From positions 1 to 64,000 of the forward strand of contig LNEV01000008.1 of the NCBI GenBank assembly GCA_001464335.1: a stretch of DNA of 64,000 nucleotides, given 5' to 3'. How positions within the stretch are numbered: the stretch's first letter is position 1; every line of letters begins with the position of its first letter. A program made the translations under genes and the position numbers. A model generated the notes under the pieces. It saw only the letters and a list, made by a program, of their open reading frames with translations. It did no database searches and was not told the origin of the DNA. This document shows positions 48,390 to 56,244 of the stretch, piece after piece. Origin of the DNA: Rhizobiales bacterium Ga0077545. Lineage in GTDB: Bacteria; Pseudomonadota; Alphaproteobacteria; Rhizobiales; Methylopilaceae.

Positions 48390-49482
48390 AGGGTTCGAGC
48401 TGACTTTTCTCACCAAAACCTGGCAGATGGCCTGGCCGCTCGCTGTTGGTACGATCGGCGGGGCGGTGTTTTATGCGCTCAACACGCCGCTGCCCTGGAC
48501 GCTCGGCGCGCTGACGGCCGTCGCGCTCGTTGCGATCTTCGGTCCGCCCTTCAAGATCCCGGCGCTGACGCAGGTGGCACGCCCGGTGGTCGGCGTTCTG
48601 GCGGGCAGCGCCTTTACACCGGCGGTGGCCGCAAGCGTGTTCGGCTGGTGGGATGCGTTCGTTTATGTGATTGCCGTTTCCTGCGCGGCGACGGCACTCG
48701 GCTTTCTGTATTTCCGTGTGATCGGCGGGCTCGATCGGCCGACGTCCTTCTTTGCCTCGATGCCGGGCGGGCTCGGCGAGCTTAGCCTCCTCGGGGATCA
48801 ATATGGCGGCGATGTCCGTAATCTCGTTCTGATCCATTCGATCCGCGTCGTCGCCGTCGTCTTTACCGTTCCGCTCGCGGTTCAGTTCCTCTTCGGAGCG
48901 TCGGCCATACCGCTTGCCGCCCGCGTTGCCGAACATGTGCCGGCGGGGGCATGGGACTGGGCGATCCTCACTCTCTGCGGAATTGGCGGTTTCGTAATCG
49001 CCTGGCTGAAACTGCCGGGCGGGGCGCTCGTTGCGGCCATGGTGCTGAGCGCGCTGGTCCACGGTTTCGATCTCACGCAAGCCGCGCCGCCGACCTGGCT
49101 CGTGTCAGCCGTGCAGGTCGTGATCGGATCGATCGCCGGGTCGCGTTTTGTGGGCGTCAAATGGCGCGAGTTCGGGCGTCTGATCGCGCTGGCCACCCTC
49201 TGGACGGCTATTCTGCTTCTCATCACCGTCCTATTTGCCGTTCTCGGCAGCGCTCTTTTCGGCCGCGACATTCCCACCATGCTGCTTGCGCTTGCGCCCG
49301 GCGGCATCGTCGAGATGACGGTCGTTGCCTATGCTTTCGGCTTCCAGACGGCGTTCGTCATCGCCTGTCAGGTCTGCCGCGTTTTCGCCGTGCTGACCTT
49401 CGCGCCGCTCGTCGGCGGAGCCCTGTTCGGGCGCGCGAAAACGGTCAAGGATCCGGAAAAGGTCGAGCAGGAGCCGGATTGA
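48367..49482 (+). CDS. AbrB-family membrane protein (putative carboxylate transporter), copy 1
   Basis: A membrane protein of 371 residues with the duplicated AbrB-family layout (about ten hydrophobic segments; two repeats starting GTIGGAVFYALNTPLPWTLG and FVIAWLKLPGGALVAAMVLS). VLAGSAFTP, FASMPGGLGELSLLGDQYGG and LALAPGGIVEMTVVAYAFGF are repeat-specific motifs. Despite the name the family is unrelated to the AbrB DNA-binding protein, and its substrates are uncertain. The true start is unclear: ATG 48367 overlaps the SDR by 23 bp, while GAGGG at 48389 would favour a start nearer 48403, where only CTG is available; ATG 48427 is also possible. Confidence 0.75.
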   Translation: MAASICRRGFELTFLTKTWQMAWPLAVGTIGGAVFYALNTPLPWTLGALTAVALVAIFGPPFKIPALTQVARPVVGVLAGSAFTPAVAASVFGWWDAFVYVIAVSCAATALGFLYFRVIGGLDRPTSFFASMPGGLGELSLLGDQYGGDVRNLVLIHSIRVVAVVFTVPLAVQFLFGASAIPLAARVAEHVPAGAWDWAILTLCGIGGFVIAWLKLPGGALVAAMVLSALVHGFDLTQAAPPTWLVSAVQVVIGSIAGSRFVGVKWREFGRLIALATLWTAILLLITVLFAVLGSALFGRDIPTMLLALAPGGIVEMTVVAYAFGFQTAFVIACQVCRVFAVLTFAPLVGGALFGRAKTVKDPEKVEQEPD

Positions 49483-50255
49483 GCGAGGATCTTCTCATCG
49501 CGCGCGAGGACGCCATCGCGACCGTGACCTTCAACAGGCCGCAGGCGCGCAATGCGATGACGTTTGCGATGTACGACGCGCTGGCCGATTTCTGCCGCGC
49601 GGCGGCCGACGATCCGGCTCTGCGGGTCGTCTTGCTGCGCGGGGCGGGCGGCGAAGCCTTCGCGTCGGGCACGGATATCGCCCAGTTCCGCGATGTGCGG
49701 ACGGCGGAGGATGCGCTGGCCTATGAGGGCCGCATTTCGCGCACGCTCAAGGCGCTGGAGGAGTGTCCGGTGCCGACCGTCGCGGCCATCCGGGGCGCCT
49801 GCACGGGCGGGGGCGCAGCGATTGCCTGCTGCTGCGATCTTCGCATTGCCGCGAGCGATCTGAAATTCGGCTTTCCCATCGCCCGAACGCTCGGCAACAC
49901 GCTGTCGCTCGAAAACTATGCCCGCATGGCGAACCTTCTCGGGCCTGCGCGGGTGAAGGACCTCATCTTCACGGCGCGCCTGGCGCGGGCAGATGAGGTA
50001 GCGGCCTGGGGGCTTTTGTCGGGCGTGGTCGAGCCCTCCGAACTCGACCGTGCGGCGCAGGACCTCGCCCGCCGCATGGCGGCCATGGCGCCCCTGACGC
50101 TTCGGGCCGGGAAAAAGGCGTTGGGCCTGCTTCGGGCGCCGGTGGCGCAAGAAGCCGCCCGGGACATCAATCTAAGCTGTTATCTCAGCGAGGATTTCAG
50201 GGAAGGTGTCGCGGCGTTTCTGGCCAAGCGCCCGCCCAAATGGACAGGCCGCTGA
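49479..50255 (+). CDS. Enoyl-CoA hydratase/isomerase-family protein
   Basis: Crotonase-fold protein of 258 residues from TTG 49479, which overlaps the preceding stop as TTGA and has AGGAG five bases upstream. The oxyanion-hole segments are GGEAFASGTDIAQFRD and CTGGGAAIACCCDLRIAA. The residue pattern FPIARTLGNTLSLENYARM covers the usual catalytic Glu positions; the two Glu of a standard hydratase are not obvious, so another crotonase reaction is possible. It is the last gene of the tctCBA-mmgE-SDR-abrB unit. Confidence 0.85.
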   Translation: MSEDLLIAREDAIATVTFNRPQARNAMTFAMYDALADFCRAAADDPALRVVLLRGAGGEAFASGTDIAQFRDVRTAEDALAYEGRISRTLKALEECPVPTVAAIRGACTGGGAAIACCCDLRIAASDLKFGFPIARTLGNTLSLENYARMANLLGPARVKDLIFTARLARADEVAAWGLLSGVVEPSELDRAAQDLARRMAAMAPLTLRAGKKALGLLRAPVAQEAARDINLSCYLSEDFREGVAAFLAKRPPKWTGR

Positions 50256-50363
50256 CAAGAATCTGGAAAGGCGATCTGCGCTGCGCGCAGACCTCCCATT
50301 CAGGAGAACATCTTCCTGACACTCCGGCGCAAGGCTAGAACGGTCTCCGAAAAGGAGAGTCCG

Positions 50364-50576
50364 ATGTCGAACGCTTTTGTTGCCACCGCCGAGATTTCGT
50401 CCGTCGGGACCGGCGGTTCGTTCCGTCCCTTCGAGCGCGCGGTGCAGTTCCTCGAGCGTTTTGGCGCCGCCCGTCGCTGTGCGGCTGCGATCACCGCGGG
50501 CCGTCGTCCGGCTGAAAGCGATCTGTCGCTTCTGGATCTCAAGGACGTGGATTTTCCGAGCCTCTCCGGCAACTGA
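50364..50576 (+). CDS. Small conserved-looking hypothetical protein (70 residues)
   Basis: Independent small gene with a strong ribosome site (AGGAGA five bases before ATG) and its own terminator 26 bp after the stop. The middle reads FERAVQFLERFGAARRCAAA, a basic amphipathic helix, and the acidic tail SDLSLLDLKDVDFPSL resembles the end of DUF1127-like small proteins, which carry Arg-rich helices and occur in Alphaproteobacteria. I cannot assign it firmly. The independent transcript suggests a small regulatory or stress protein. Confidence 0.7.
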   Translation: MSNAFVATAEISSVGTGGSFRPFERAVQFLERFGAARRCAAAITAGRRPAESDLSLLDLKDVDFPSLSGN

Positions 50577-50601
50577 GCGCCGAAATCCCATCGTTTTCTT
50601 G

Positions 50602-50632
50602 AAGGCGCTGCCTGCCCGGCAGCGCCTTTTTG
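50602..50632 (+). terminator. Intrinsic terminator after the small gene
   Basis: AGGCGCTGCC pairs with GGCAGCGCCT around a 5-base loop (TGCCC), then TTTT and TGTTT follow. The convergent dehydrogenase gene ends 18 bp further on. Confidence 0.9.
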
Positions 50633-50649
50633 TTTGCGTGCAACCGAGA

Positions 50650-51729
50650 TCAGGCCGCCGCCCGCGCCTTCTCCATGGCGTCGAGCATGCGGCGTGTCAC
50701 CTCGCTTGTGCGGGCCGTGCCGCCAAGATCGGGCGGCAGGATGCGTCCGTCGCGGGTCGTCGTTTCGATGGCCTGCATGATGTTTCCGGCGGCGTCCGCC
50801 TCACCGAAATGCTCCAGCATCAGAGCAGCCGTCCAGAATGAGCCGATCGGGTTTGCGATGCCCTTCCCGGTGATGTCGAACGCCGAGCCGTGGATGGGTT
50901 CGAACATCGAGGGGCCGGACCGGCTCGGATCGAGATTGGCCGTGGCGCCGATACCGAGGCTTCCGGCGACGGCCGAGGCCAGATCCGACAGAATGTCGGC
51001 GTGGAGATTGGTGGCGAGCACGGTGTCGATCGTGCCGGGCTTCAGCACCATGCGGGTGGTCATGGCGTCGACGAGCATCCAGTCCACCTCCAGATCGCTG
51101 TAGTCTGCGATGACGCGGCGGCAGATGTCGTCCCAGAACACCATTCCGTGCCGCTGGGCGTTGGATTTGGTCACGATGGTCAGTTTCTTGCGCGGGCGCG
51201 AGCGTGCGAGATCGCAGGCAAAGCGGCAGATACGCTCGACGCCGCCACGCGTGAACACCGCGACATCCATGCCGACTTCGAGCGGCAGCCCCGGATGGGC
51301 GCGGCCACCGATGCCTGCATATTCGCCTTCCGAATTCTCGCGCACGATCACCCAGTCGATCTCTGCACCGAGCTCGGGGCGCAGCGGCCCCGTGAGGCCG
51401 GGCAAAAGACGCGTCGGCCGCACATTGGCGTATTGATCGAGGCCCTGGCAGATGGCGAGGCGCAGGCCCCACAGCGTCACCGCGTCCGGAATGTGCGGAT
51501 CTCCGACCGCACCGAAATAGATGGCGTCGAAGGACCGCAACCGCTCGACCCCGTCGTCCGGCATCATCTTTCCGGTGCGCCGGTAGTAATCGGAGCCCCA
51601 GTCGAAATGTTCGAAGTCGAGCTGGAAGCCGAACGCGGCCGCCGCCGCGTCCAGCACCTCGCATCCGGCCGTGATGACCTCGGTGCCTATTCCGTCTCCC
51701 GGAATAACGGCAATTTTGTATGTGCGCAT
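50650..51729 (-). CDS. ttuC: Tartrate dehydrogenase/decarboxylase-like (isocitrate/isopropylmalate DH family), copy 1
   Basis: Beta-decarboxylating dehydrogenase of 359 residues that oxidises a 2-hydroxy acid such as D-malate, tartrate or a substituted malate. Motifs: IAVIPGDGIGTEVI, FDWGSDYYRRTGKMMPDDG (tartrate-dehydrogenase type), IVRENSEGEYAGIGGR, the metal/substrate Asp residues in TNLHADILSDLASAVAGSLG, and EPIHGSAFDITGKGIANPIG. ATG 51729 has GGGAGG four bases upstream. It is followed downstream by no further minus-strand gene and lies 13 bp after the AbrB-family gene at 51743-52825. The gene symbol reflects family likeness, not proven activity. Confidence 0.82.
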   Translation of the reverse strand: MRTYKIAVIPGDGIGTEVITAGCEVLDAAAAAFGFQLDFEHFDWGSDYYRRTGKMMPDDGVERLRSFDAIYFGAVGDPHIPDAVTLWGLRLAICQGLDQYANVRPTRLLPGLTGPLRPELGAEIDWVIVRENSEGEYAGIGGRAHPGLPLEVGMDVAVFTRGGVERICRFACDLARSRPRKKLTIVTKSNAQRHGMVFWDDICRRVIADYSDLEVDWMLVDAMTTRMVLKPGTIDTVLATNLHADILSDLASAVAGSLGIGATANLDPSRSGPSMFEPIHGSAFDITGKGIANPIGSFWTAALMLEHFGEADAAGNIMQAIETTTRDGRILPPDLGGTARTSEVTRRMLDAMEKARAAA

Positions 51730-51742
51730 GAAACCTCCCATG

Positions 51743-52825
51743 TCAGCTCCTTTCCGGAGCCATTTTCTTGAAAAGCGCATAAACGAGGAGAATCGAGACC
51801 TCCACCATGGTGATGCGCATCACATGGAAGGCGGTTACGATTTCCGCATCGACATTCATCGCCTGCGCCGTCAGGGCCATTTCGGTGACGGCTGCGGGCG
51901 CGATGGACAAAAACCCGACGGAATAGGGAAGGGCGGTCCAGTGCGACAGCACCCAGGCGCCCAAAGCCGCGGCGAAGATGAGAAGCGCGCTCACGACCAC
52001 AGCCCCGAAGGCGACGCGCGGCAGACGCAGGATGAGATCGCGCTCGAACCGCGCGCCCAGCGAAACGCCGATGGCAAGCTGGCTTACGATCATGACAAGG
52101 CGCGGAATCGAGACGAGAGCGATTTCCGTGACGCCGAGAACGCCGCCGAACAGAACGCCCCCGATCAGCCAAGGATTGGGGAAATGCGTGCGGCCGAACA
52201 CGTAAGCCGCGCAATAGCCGAGCGCGAGAACCAGAGCGAGAAGAAGCAGATTGTCGCTGTAGGTGTGTGGCTCGTGCACGATGTTGCCGTGCTCCCCGAA
52301 CGCGTAGACGAGGAGGGGAACGGAGAGGACGACGAGCGACACGCGCACCGCATGAACGACCGCAACCGCACTCGGATTGCCGCCGCGGTGTTCGGCGATC
52401 GCGGCCATGTCGGCCATGCCGGCGGCGGCCGTGGCGAAGAAGGCGGTCGTCCGGTCGACGCGCGCGAGAGGGATGAGGATGAACGCAGCGAGGAAAGTGA
52501 CGAGAATGATGTAGAGCGTCGAGGCGATCATCGCCGGCAGCAACGCCAACGTCGCGATGAGAACGGCGCCCGTGAACCGCATGCCGACCGAGAGCCCGAC
52601 GACCACCTGGCCGACCTCCCGGCCATGCGGGATGACCTTCAGCGGCAGGCCGAACATGCAGGCGATGGCGCAGAAGATGAAGGGGCCAAGCATCCAGGCC
52701 AGCGGCATCGAGATCGCGCTGGCGGCAAATCCCCCCGCAATGCCGATGGCGATGGTGAGCGAAAGCCGCGCCAGGGGATGAGAGGCAAGGGTGGCAGGCA
52801 TCTCTGCTCGTGGTTCTGTTGACAT
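51743..52825 (-). CDS. AbrB-family membrane protein (putative carboxylate transporter), copy 2
   Basis: A second member of the AbrB family, 360 residues, about ten hydrophobic segments, with the two repeats beginning AIGIAGGFAASAISMPLAWM and FGRTHFPNPWLIGGVLFGG. VGLSVGMRFTGAVL, FATAAAGMADMAAIAEHRGG and LSIAPAAVTEMALTAQAMN match the repeats of copy 1 (SMPGGLGELSLLGDQYGG, APGGIVEMTVVAYAFG). It is the first gene of a two-gene unit with the dehydrogenase at 50650 and diverges from tctC of system 2; two operator-like sites lie between. Confidence 0.85.
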   Translation of the reverse strand: MSTEPRAEMPATLASHPLARLSLTIAIGIAGGFAASAISMPLAWMLGPFIFCAIACMFGLPLKVIPHGREVGQVVVGLSVGMRFTGAVLIATLALLPAMIASTLYIILVTFLAAFILIPLARVDRTTAFFATAAAGMADMAAIAEHRGGNPSAVAVVHAVRVSLVVLSVPLLVYAFGEHGNIVHEPHTYSDNLLLLALVLALGYCAAYVFGRTHFPNPWLIGGVLFGGVLGVTEIALVSIPRLVMIVSQLAIGVSLGARFERDLILRLPRVAFGAVVVSALLIFAAALGAWVLSHWTALPYSVGFLSIAPAAVTEMALTAQAMNVDAEIVTAFHVMRITMVEVSILLVYALFKKMAPERS

Positions 52826-52882
52826 GCACGCCCGCCCTATCGCCCGCGAAGGACGCGGAGAGATTGCTCGGTCGGCCTGAAG

Positions 52883-52894
52883 ATTGTCAACAGT
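52883..52894. promoter_or_regulatory. Operator-like palindrome (ATTGTCAACAGT), 2a
   Basis: Same 12-bp motif as at 42374, 58 bp upstream of the AbrB-family copy 2 start. Probably controls the abrB-dehydrogenase unit. Confidence 0.6.
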
Positions 52895-52967
52895 TTGTGC
52901 GAGGGGTCTAAGGACGCCTGCTGTTTCTTATAGAGCGGGCGCCGCGATCCGCCTTTCTTCCAGAAAG

Positions 52968-52979
52968 ACTGTTGACAGT
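52968..52979. promoter_or_regulatory. Operator-like palindrome (ACTGTTGACAGT), 2b
   Basis: Perfect dyad ACTGT-TG-ACAGT, 93 bp upstream of tctC system 2; a second core GTTGAC at 52978-52983 overlaps its end. Confidence 0.65.
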
Positions 52980-53071
52980 TGACCGCAAGCTGAACAGTCT
53001 GGTCGGGACCAGTATCCGCGCCAAGGGCAGTCCAAGCGCCCATCAAATGACGGAACGGTCGGGAGGAGCCC

Positions 53072-54064
53072 ATGAAAGATTTCACGAGACGCGATGCTCT
53101 GAAAATGACTGGCGGCACGCTGTTGGCGGCCGGCACAATTGGAATGCCCTCGATCGCGCGTGCCGCTTATCCGGACCGGCCGATCAACATCATCGTTCCG
53201 TTCGCCACCGGCGGTTACAACGACCGTCTGGCGCGCGCCTTCGCTCCGCATCTTGAAAAGGCGATCGGCCAGCCGCTCGTCGTGGTCAACAAACCGGGAG
53301 CGGGCACACAGCTCGGCCACACCTATGCGCTGCAGCAGGCGGCCGACGGCTATTCGATCCTCTGCACATCGGCATCGCCGTACATTCCCCTGACGATTCT
53401 GCTGCAGAAGGCGCCTTACAAGAACGAAGACTTCTGGATGATCAATCTGCCCTCGCGTGACTACACGCTGGCGGCGACATCGGCGGACAGTCAGGTCAAG
53501 GACTTCGCGCAAGTCATCGACATGCTGAAGAAGGATCCCAAGAGCCTGTCGATCGGCGTGCAGCCCGCCTCGGCGGACTACGCCAATATGGTCCTGACCA
53601 TGCAGACCGTCGGGATCGATCCGGCAAACCTTCGCATCGTGACCTATGACGGCGGCGGACCCGCCCGAAACGCGACGGCCGGCAATCAGGTCGATGTCGG
53701 CTTTGTCGGCGGCGAAGGCTTCATTCCGCTCAAGACCAAGGTCAGGCCGCTTGCGATCTACTCGGCCGATACGGTGGAGTGGTATCCGGATGCGCCGCTC
53801 ATCGGCGCCAGCGGCATCAAGACCGACATGGTCGAAGGCTCCCAGCGCGGCTGGGCGGTGTCGGCCAAGCTGAAGAGCGAACAGCCCGACATCTACAAGA
53901 CCCTCGAGGATGCGATCAGCAAAGCCAGCCAGGATCCGACGGCCGTGGCGGCGCTCAAGAAGCAGGATCTTTCCACCACATGGTTTGGTCCGGAAGCATC
54001 CAACAAGGCGTTCCTCGATAATGCGGCCAAGATGGCCAAATATGTCGATCTCCTGAAGTCCTGA
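53072..54064 (+). CDS. tctC: Tripartite tricarboxylate transporter substrate-binding protein, system 2 (Tat signal)
   Basis: BUG/TctC-type receptor of 330 residues. Its leader contains the twin-arginine motif FTRRDALKMTGG and a hydrophobic stretch ending SIARA, so it is probably exported folded by Tat, unlike the Sec-type receptor of system 1. INIIVPFATGGYNDRLARAF and VVVNKPGAGTQLGHTYALQQ form the ligand region. GGGAGGAG precedes the ATG. A strong terminator-like hairpin separates it from tctB. Confidence 0.92.
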   Translation: MKDFTRRDALKMTGGTLLAAGTIGMPSIARAAYPDRPINIIVPFATGGYNDRLARAFAPHLEKAIGQPLVVVNKPGAGTQLGHTYALQQAADGYSILCTSASPYIPLTILLQKAPYKNEDFWMINLPSRDYTLAATSADSQVKDFAQVIDMLKKDPKSLSIGVQPASADYANMVLTMQTVGIDPANLRIVTYDGGGPARNATAGNQVDVGFVGGEGFIPLKTKVRPLAIYSADTVEWYPDAPLIGASGIKTDMVEGSQRGWAVSAKLKSEQPDIYKTLEDAISKASQDPTAVAALKKQDLSTTWFGPEASNKAFLDNAAKMAKYVDLLKS

Positions 54065-54076
54065 CGATTGCCGGCC

Positions 54077-54114
54077 GGGAGCCGGAGGTTCTGTTGCCTC
54101 CGGCTCCCTTTTTT
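54077..54114 (+). terminator. Strong terminator/attenuator between tctC and tctB of system 2
   Basis: A 12-bp perfect stem GGGAGCCGGAGG/CCTCCGGCTCCC with an 8-base loop and six T residues, starting 13 bp after the tctC stop and ending 14 bp before the tctB ATG. It probably lets most transcripts stop after the receptor gene. Confidence 0.85.
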
Positions 54115-54127
54115 CGGGAGGGTGGAA

Positions 54128-54634
54128 ATGCGCTTCAAAGGACATGAGTACCGGGTCGATATCGGCCATGCGGTCTTCGTGGGGGCGATCGCTGTGGCCG
54201 CCATCTGGTATCTGTTCGATGCTCGTGCGGTATCGACCAGCGTCAACAATCTTCTTCTGATCCAGCCTGTGGCGATCTTCGTTCTGGCGATGGCCGCCTT
54301 TATCATCCCTCAGTGTTTTGTGCGTACCGATAAAATGGCGGCGCAGAAACTGCAGAAGGAAGAGGAGTACGATCCTCTCGCGCCGAAACTGCCGACGGAG
54401 CGCATTCAGGTCATCAAGATGATCTCGCTCGGGCTTTCCCTTGGCGTGTTTGTCTTCGCGCTCGGCATCATCGGGTTCGACATCTCGATCTTCCTGTTCG
54501 CTCTGGCCGGCATGATGATCTGCGGGGAGCGACGGCCGCTGCATCTGGTGGTGTTTGCCGCTGCCGTGGCGGTGGTTGCCGTCTACGGATTCCGGGCTCT
54601 CATGCCGTATCCGATGTACACGGTCATTCTCTAG
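54128..54634 (+). CDS. tctB: Tripartite tricarboxylate transporter small membrane subunit, system 2
   Basis: TctB-type protein of 168 residues from ATG 54128 (GGAGGGTGGAA upstream). Four hydrophobic segments are seen: HAVFVGAIAVAAIWYLF, LLLIQPVAIFVLAMAAFIIP, LGLSLGVFVFALGIIGFDIS and LVVFAAAVAVVAVYGFRAL, with a polar acidic loop (EEEYDPLAPKLPTE) between the second and third. It precedes tctA by 9 bp. Confidence 0.85.
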   Translation: MRFKGHEYRVDIGHAVFVGAIAVAAIWYLFDARAVSTSVNNLLLIQPVAIFVLAMAAFIIPQCFVRTDKMAAQKLQKEEEYDPLAPKLPTERIQVIKMISLGLSLGVFVFALGIIGFDISIFLFALAGMMICGERRPLHLVVFAAAVAVVAVYGFRALMPYPMYTVIL

Positions 54635-54643
54635 GAGCGTATG

Positions 54644-56206
54644 ATGATCGACTTTTCGGCCTTTCTTGAAGCGCTCAACATTATGGCCACGTCGGCGGGC
54701 TCCTGGGGCTGGATTGTGCCCGGCCTGGTCGTCGGCCTCGTCTTCAGCGCCATTCCAGGCGTGTCGATCACCATGGCCATGGCGATCGTGCTTCCGATGT
54801 CGCTATACATGGATTTCTTCTCGGCGGTCGTGTTCCTGACGTCGGTGTATACGGGCGCGGGCTTCGGCGGCTCCGTTCCGGCGATCCTCATGAACATTCC
54901 CGGCTCTCCGGCGTCCTATGCGACGACGTTCGACGGCTATGCGATGTCCAAGAAGGGGCAGCACAACGAAGCGCTCGGTTACGCACTGTTCGCATCCACG
55001 ATCTGCGGCATTCTCGGTTATGTTCTGCTGCTCTTCGTCGTCGAACCGCTTGCCAACATCGTTCTGCGGATCGGTCCGCTCGAAATGTTCGCGGTGGCGA
55101 TCTGGGGCATGCTGCTGCTCGGCTCGCTCGGCTCGAAATACGTGACGCGCGGCCTTCTGGCGGCAGGGCTTGGCGTTCTTCTGGGAACGGTGGGTATGAA
55201 CACGGCCGGATTCATCCGCGGCACGATGGGCTTTCCGACGCTTCTCGACGGCATTTCGCCGATACCGGCAATGATCGGTCTTCTCGCGGCGGGCCAGCTT
55301 CTGACGCTCGCGGGCAAGGATTACATCCTCGATGCGGAAGAGGCGCGCAAAGTCAGCGTGCGCAAGATCCTCGCCGGTTGCTGGGGCACGATGAAATATC
55401 CCGGCGTCCTGGTCCGTGGCTCCATCATCGGAATCATCATCGGTGCGGTGCCGGGTGTTGGCTCGTCCGTCGGAAATCTGATCGCATATGCGGAAACCAA
55501 GCGTACCGCAAAGGACAGCGCGAGCTTCGGCAAGGGCAATCCCAAGGGCGTCATCGCGGCGGAATCGGCTGTGGCGTCGGCCGAAGGCGGCTCGATGGCG
55601 ACCATGCTGGCGCTCGGCATTCCGGGCGGCGGTGCGACCGCGATCCTTCTGGCGGCCTTCATGATGCACAACATCGTGCCCGGGCCGACCTTCATCGAGA
55701 CCCAGAAGCCGATGGTCTATGCGATCATCCTCAACAACATCGTTCAGGCGATTGCGCTCCTCGGTGTCGGCATCGGCTTCATCTATCTCGCCAGCATGGT
55801 GGTGAAGGTCCGTACGCGCTACATCCTGCCCGCGATCCTCGTCATTGCGACGCTCGGCACCTATGCGGTGGATGGATCGCCCAGCGGCCCGATCACCTTG
55901 TTTATCTTTTCGCTGCTTGGCTTCTTGCTGGTGCGGTACGAATATCCCGTGGCGGCGGTTGTCGTCGGCATTCTGCTCGGACGCATGCTGGAGACCGAGT
56001 TCCTGCGCTCCTACCAGCTGAGCGGTGGCGATCCGCTCTACCTCTTCCAAAGGCCGGGGGCGATGGCCATTGTCGGCATCATGATCCTGTCCTTTGCCAT
56101 GACGGCCTGGGGCAAGCGCAAGCAGGCCCGTGTCGAGGCTGAGGAAGAACTGGCCCTGCAGAAGCTGCACGAGGAAGAAGCCGTCGCCGGAGCACGCAAG
56201 ACCTGA
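54644..56206 (+). CDS. tctA: Tripartite tricarboxylate transporter large permease, system 2
   Basis: TctA permease of 520 residues from ATG 54644, with AGGAG six bases upstream (ATG 54641 is also possible). Conserved motifs: GLVFSAIPGVSITMAMAIVL, TSVYTGAGFGGSVPAILMNI, GAVPGVGSSVGNLIAYAETK and LGIPGGGATAILLAAFMMHN. The C-terminus ends in a charged coiled tail (EEELALQKLHEEEAV). It is a distant paralogue of the permease at 44765, so the two systems probably carry different acids. Confidence 0.93.
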   Translation: MIDFSAFLEALNIMATSAGSWGWIVPGLVVGLVFSAIPGVSITMAMAIVLPMSLYMDFFSAVVFLTSVYTGAGFGGSVPAILMNIPGSPASYATTFDGYAMSKKGQHNEALGYALFASTICGILGYVLLLFVVEPLANIVLRIGPLEMFAVAIWGMLLLGSLGSKYVTRGLLAAGLGVLLGTVGMNTAGFIRGTMGFPTLLDGISPIPAMIGLLAAGQLLTLAGKDYILDAEEARKVSVRKILAGCWGTMKYPGVLVRGSIIGIIIGAVPGVGSSVGNLIAYAETKRTAKDSASFGKGNPKGVIAAESAVASAEGGSMATMLALGIPGGGATAILLAAFMMHNIVPGPTFIETQKPMVYAIILNNIVQAIALLGVGIGFIYLASMVVKVRTRYILPAILVIATLGTYAVDGSPSGPITLFIFSLLGFLLVRYEYPVAAVVVGILLGRMLETEFLRSYQLSGGDPLYLFQRPGAMAIVGIMILSFAMTAWGKRKQARVEAEEELALQKLHEEEAVAGARKT

Positions 56207-56222
56207 GAAGGTCTCGCGTGCT

Positions 56223-56244
56223 GGCCCGGCTGTCAGGCCGGGCC
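56223..56244. terminator. GC-rich inverted repeat between convergent tctA and rhodanese genes
   Basis: GGCCCGGC and GCCGGGCC around a 6-base loop, overlapping the rhodanese stop codon. There is no T-run. Possibly a bidirectional weak terminator. Confidence 0.3.
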
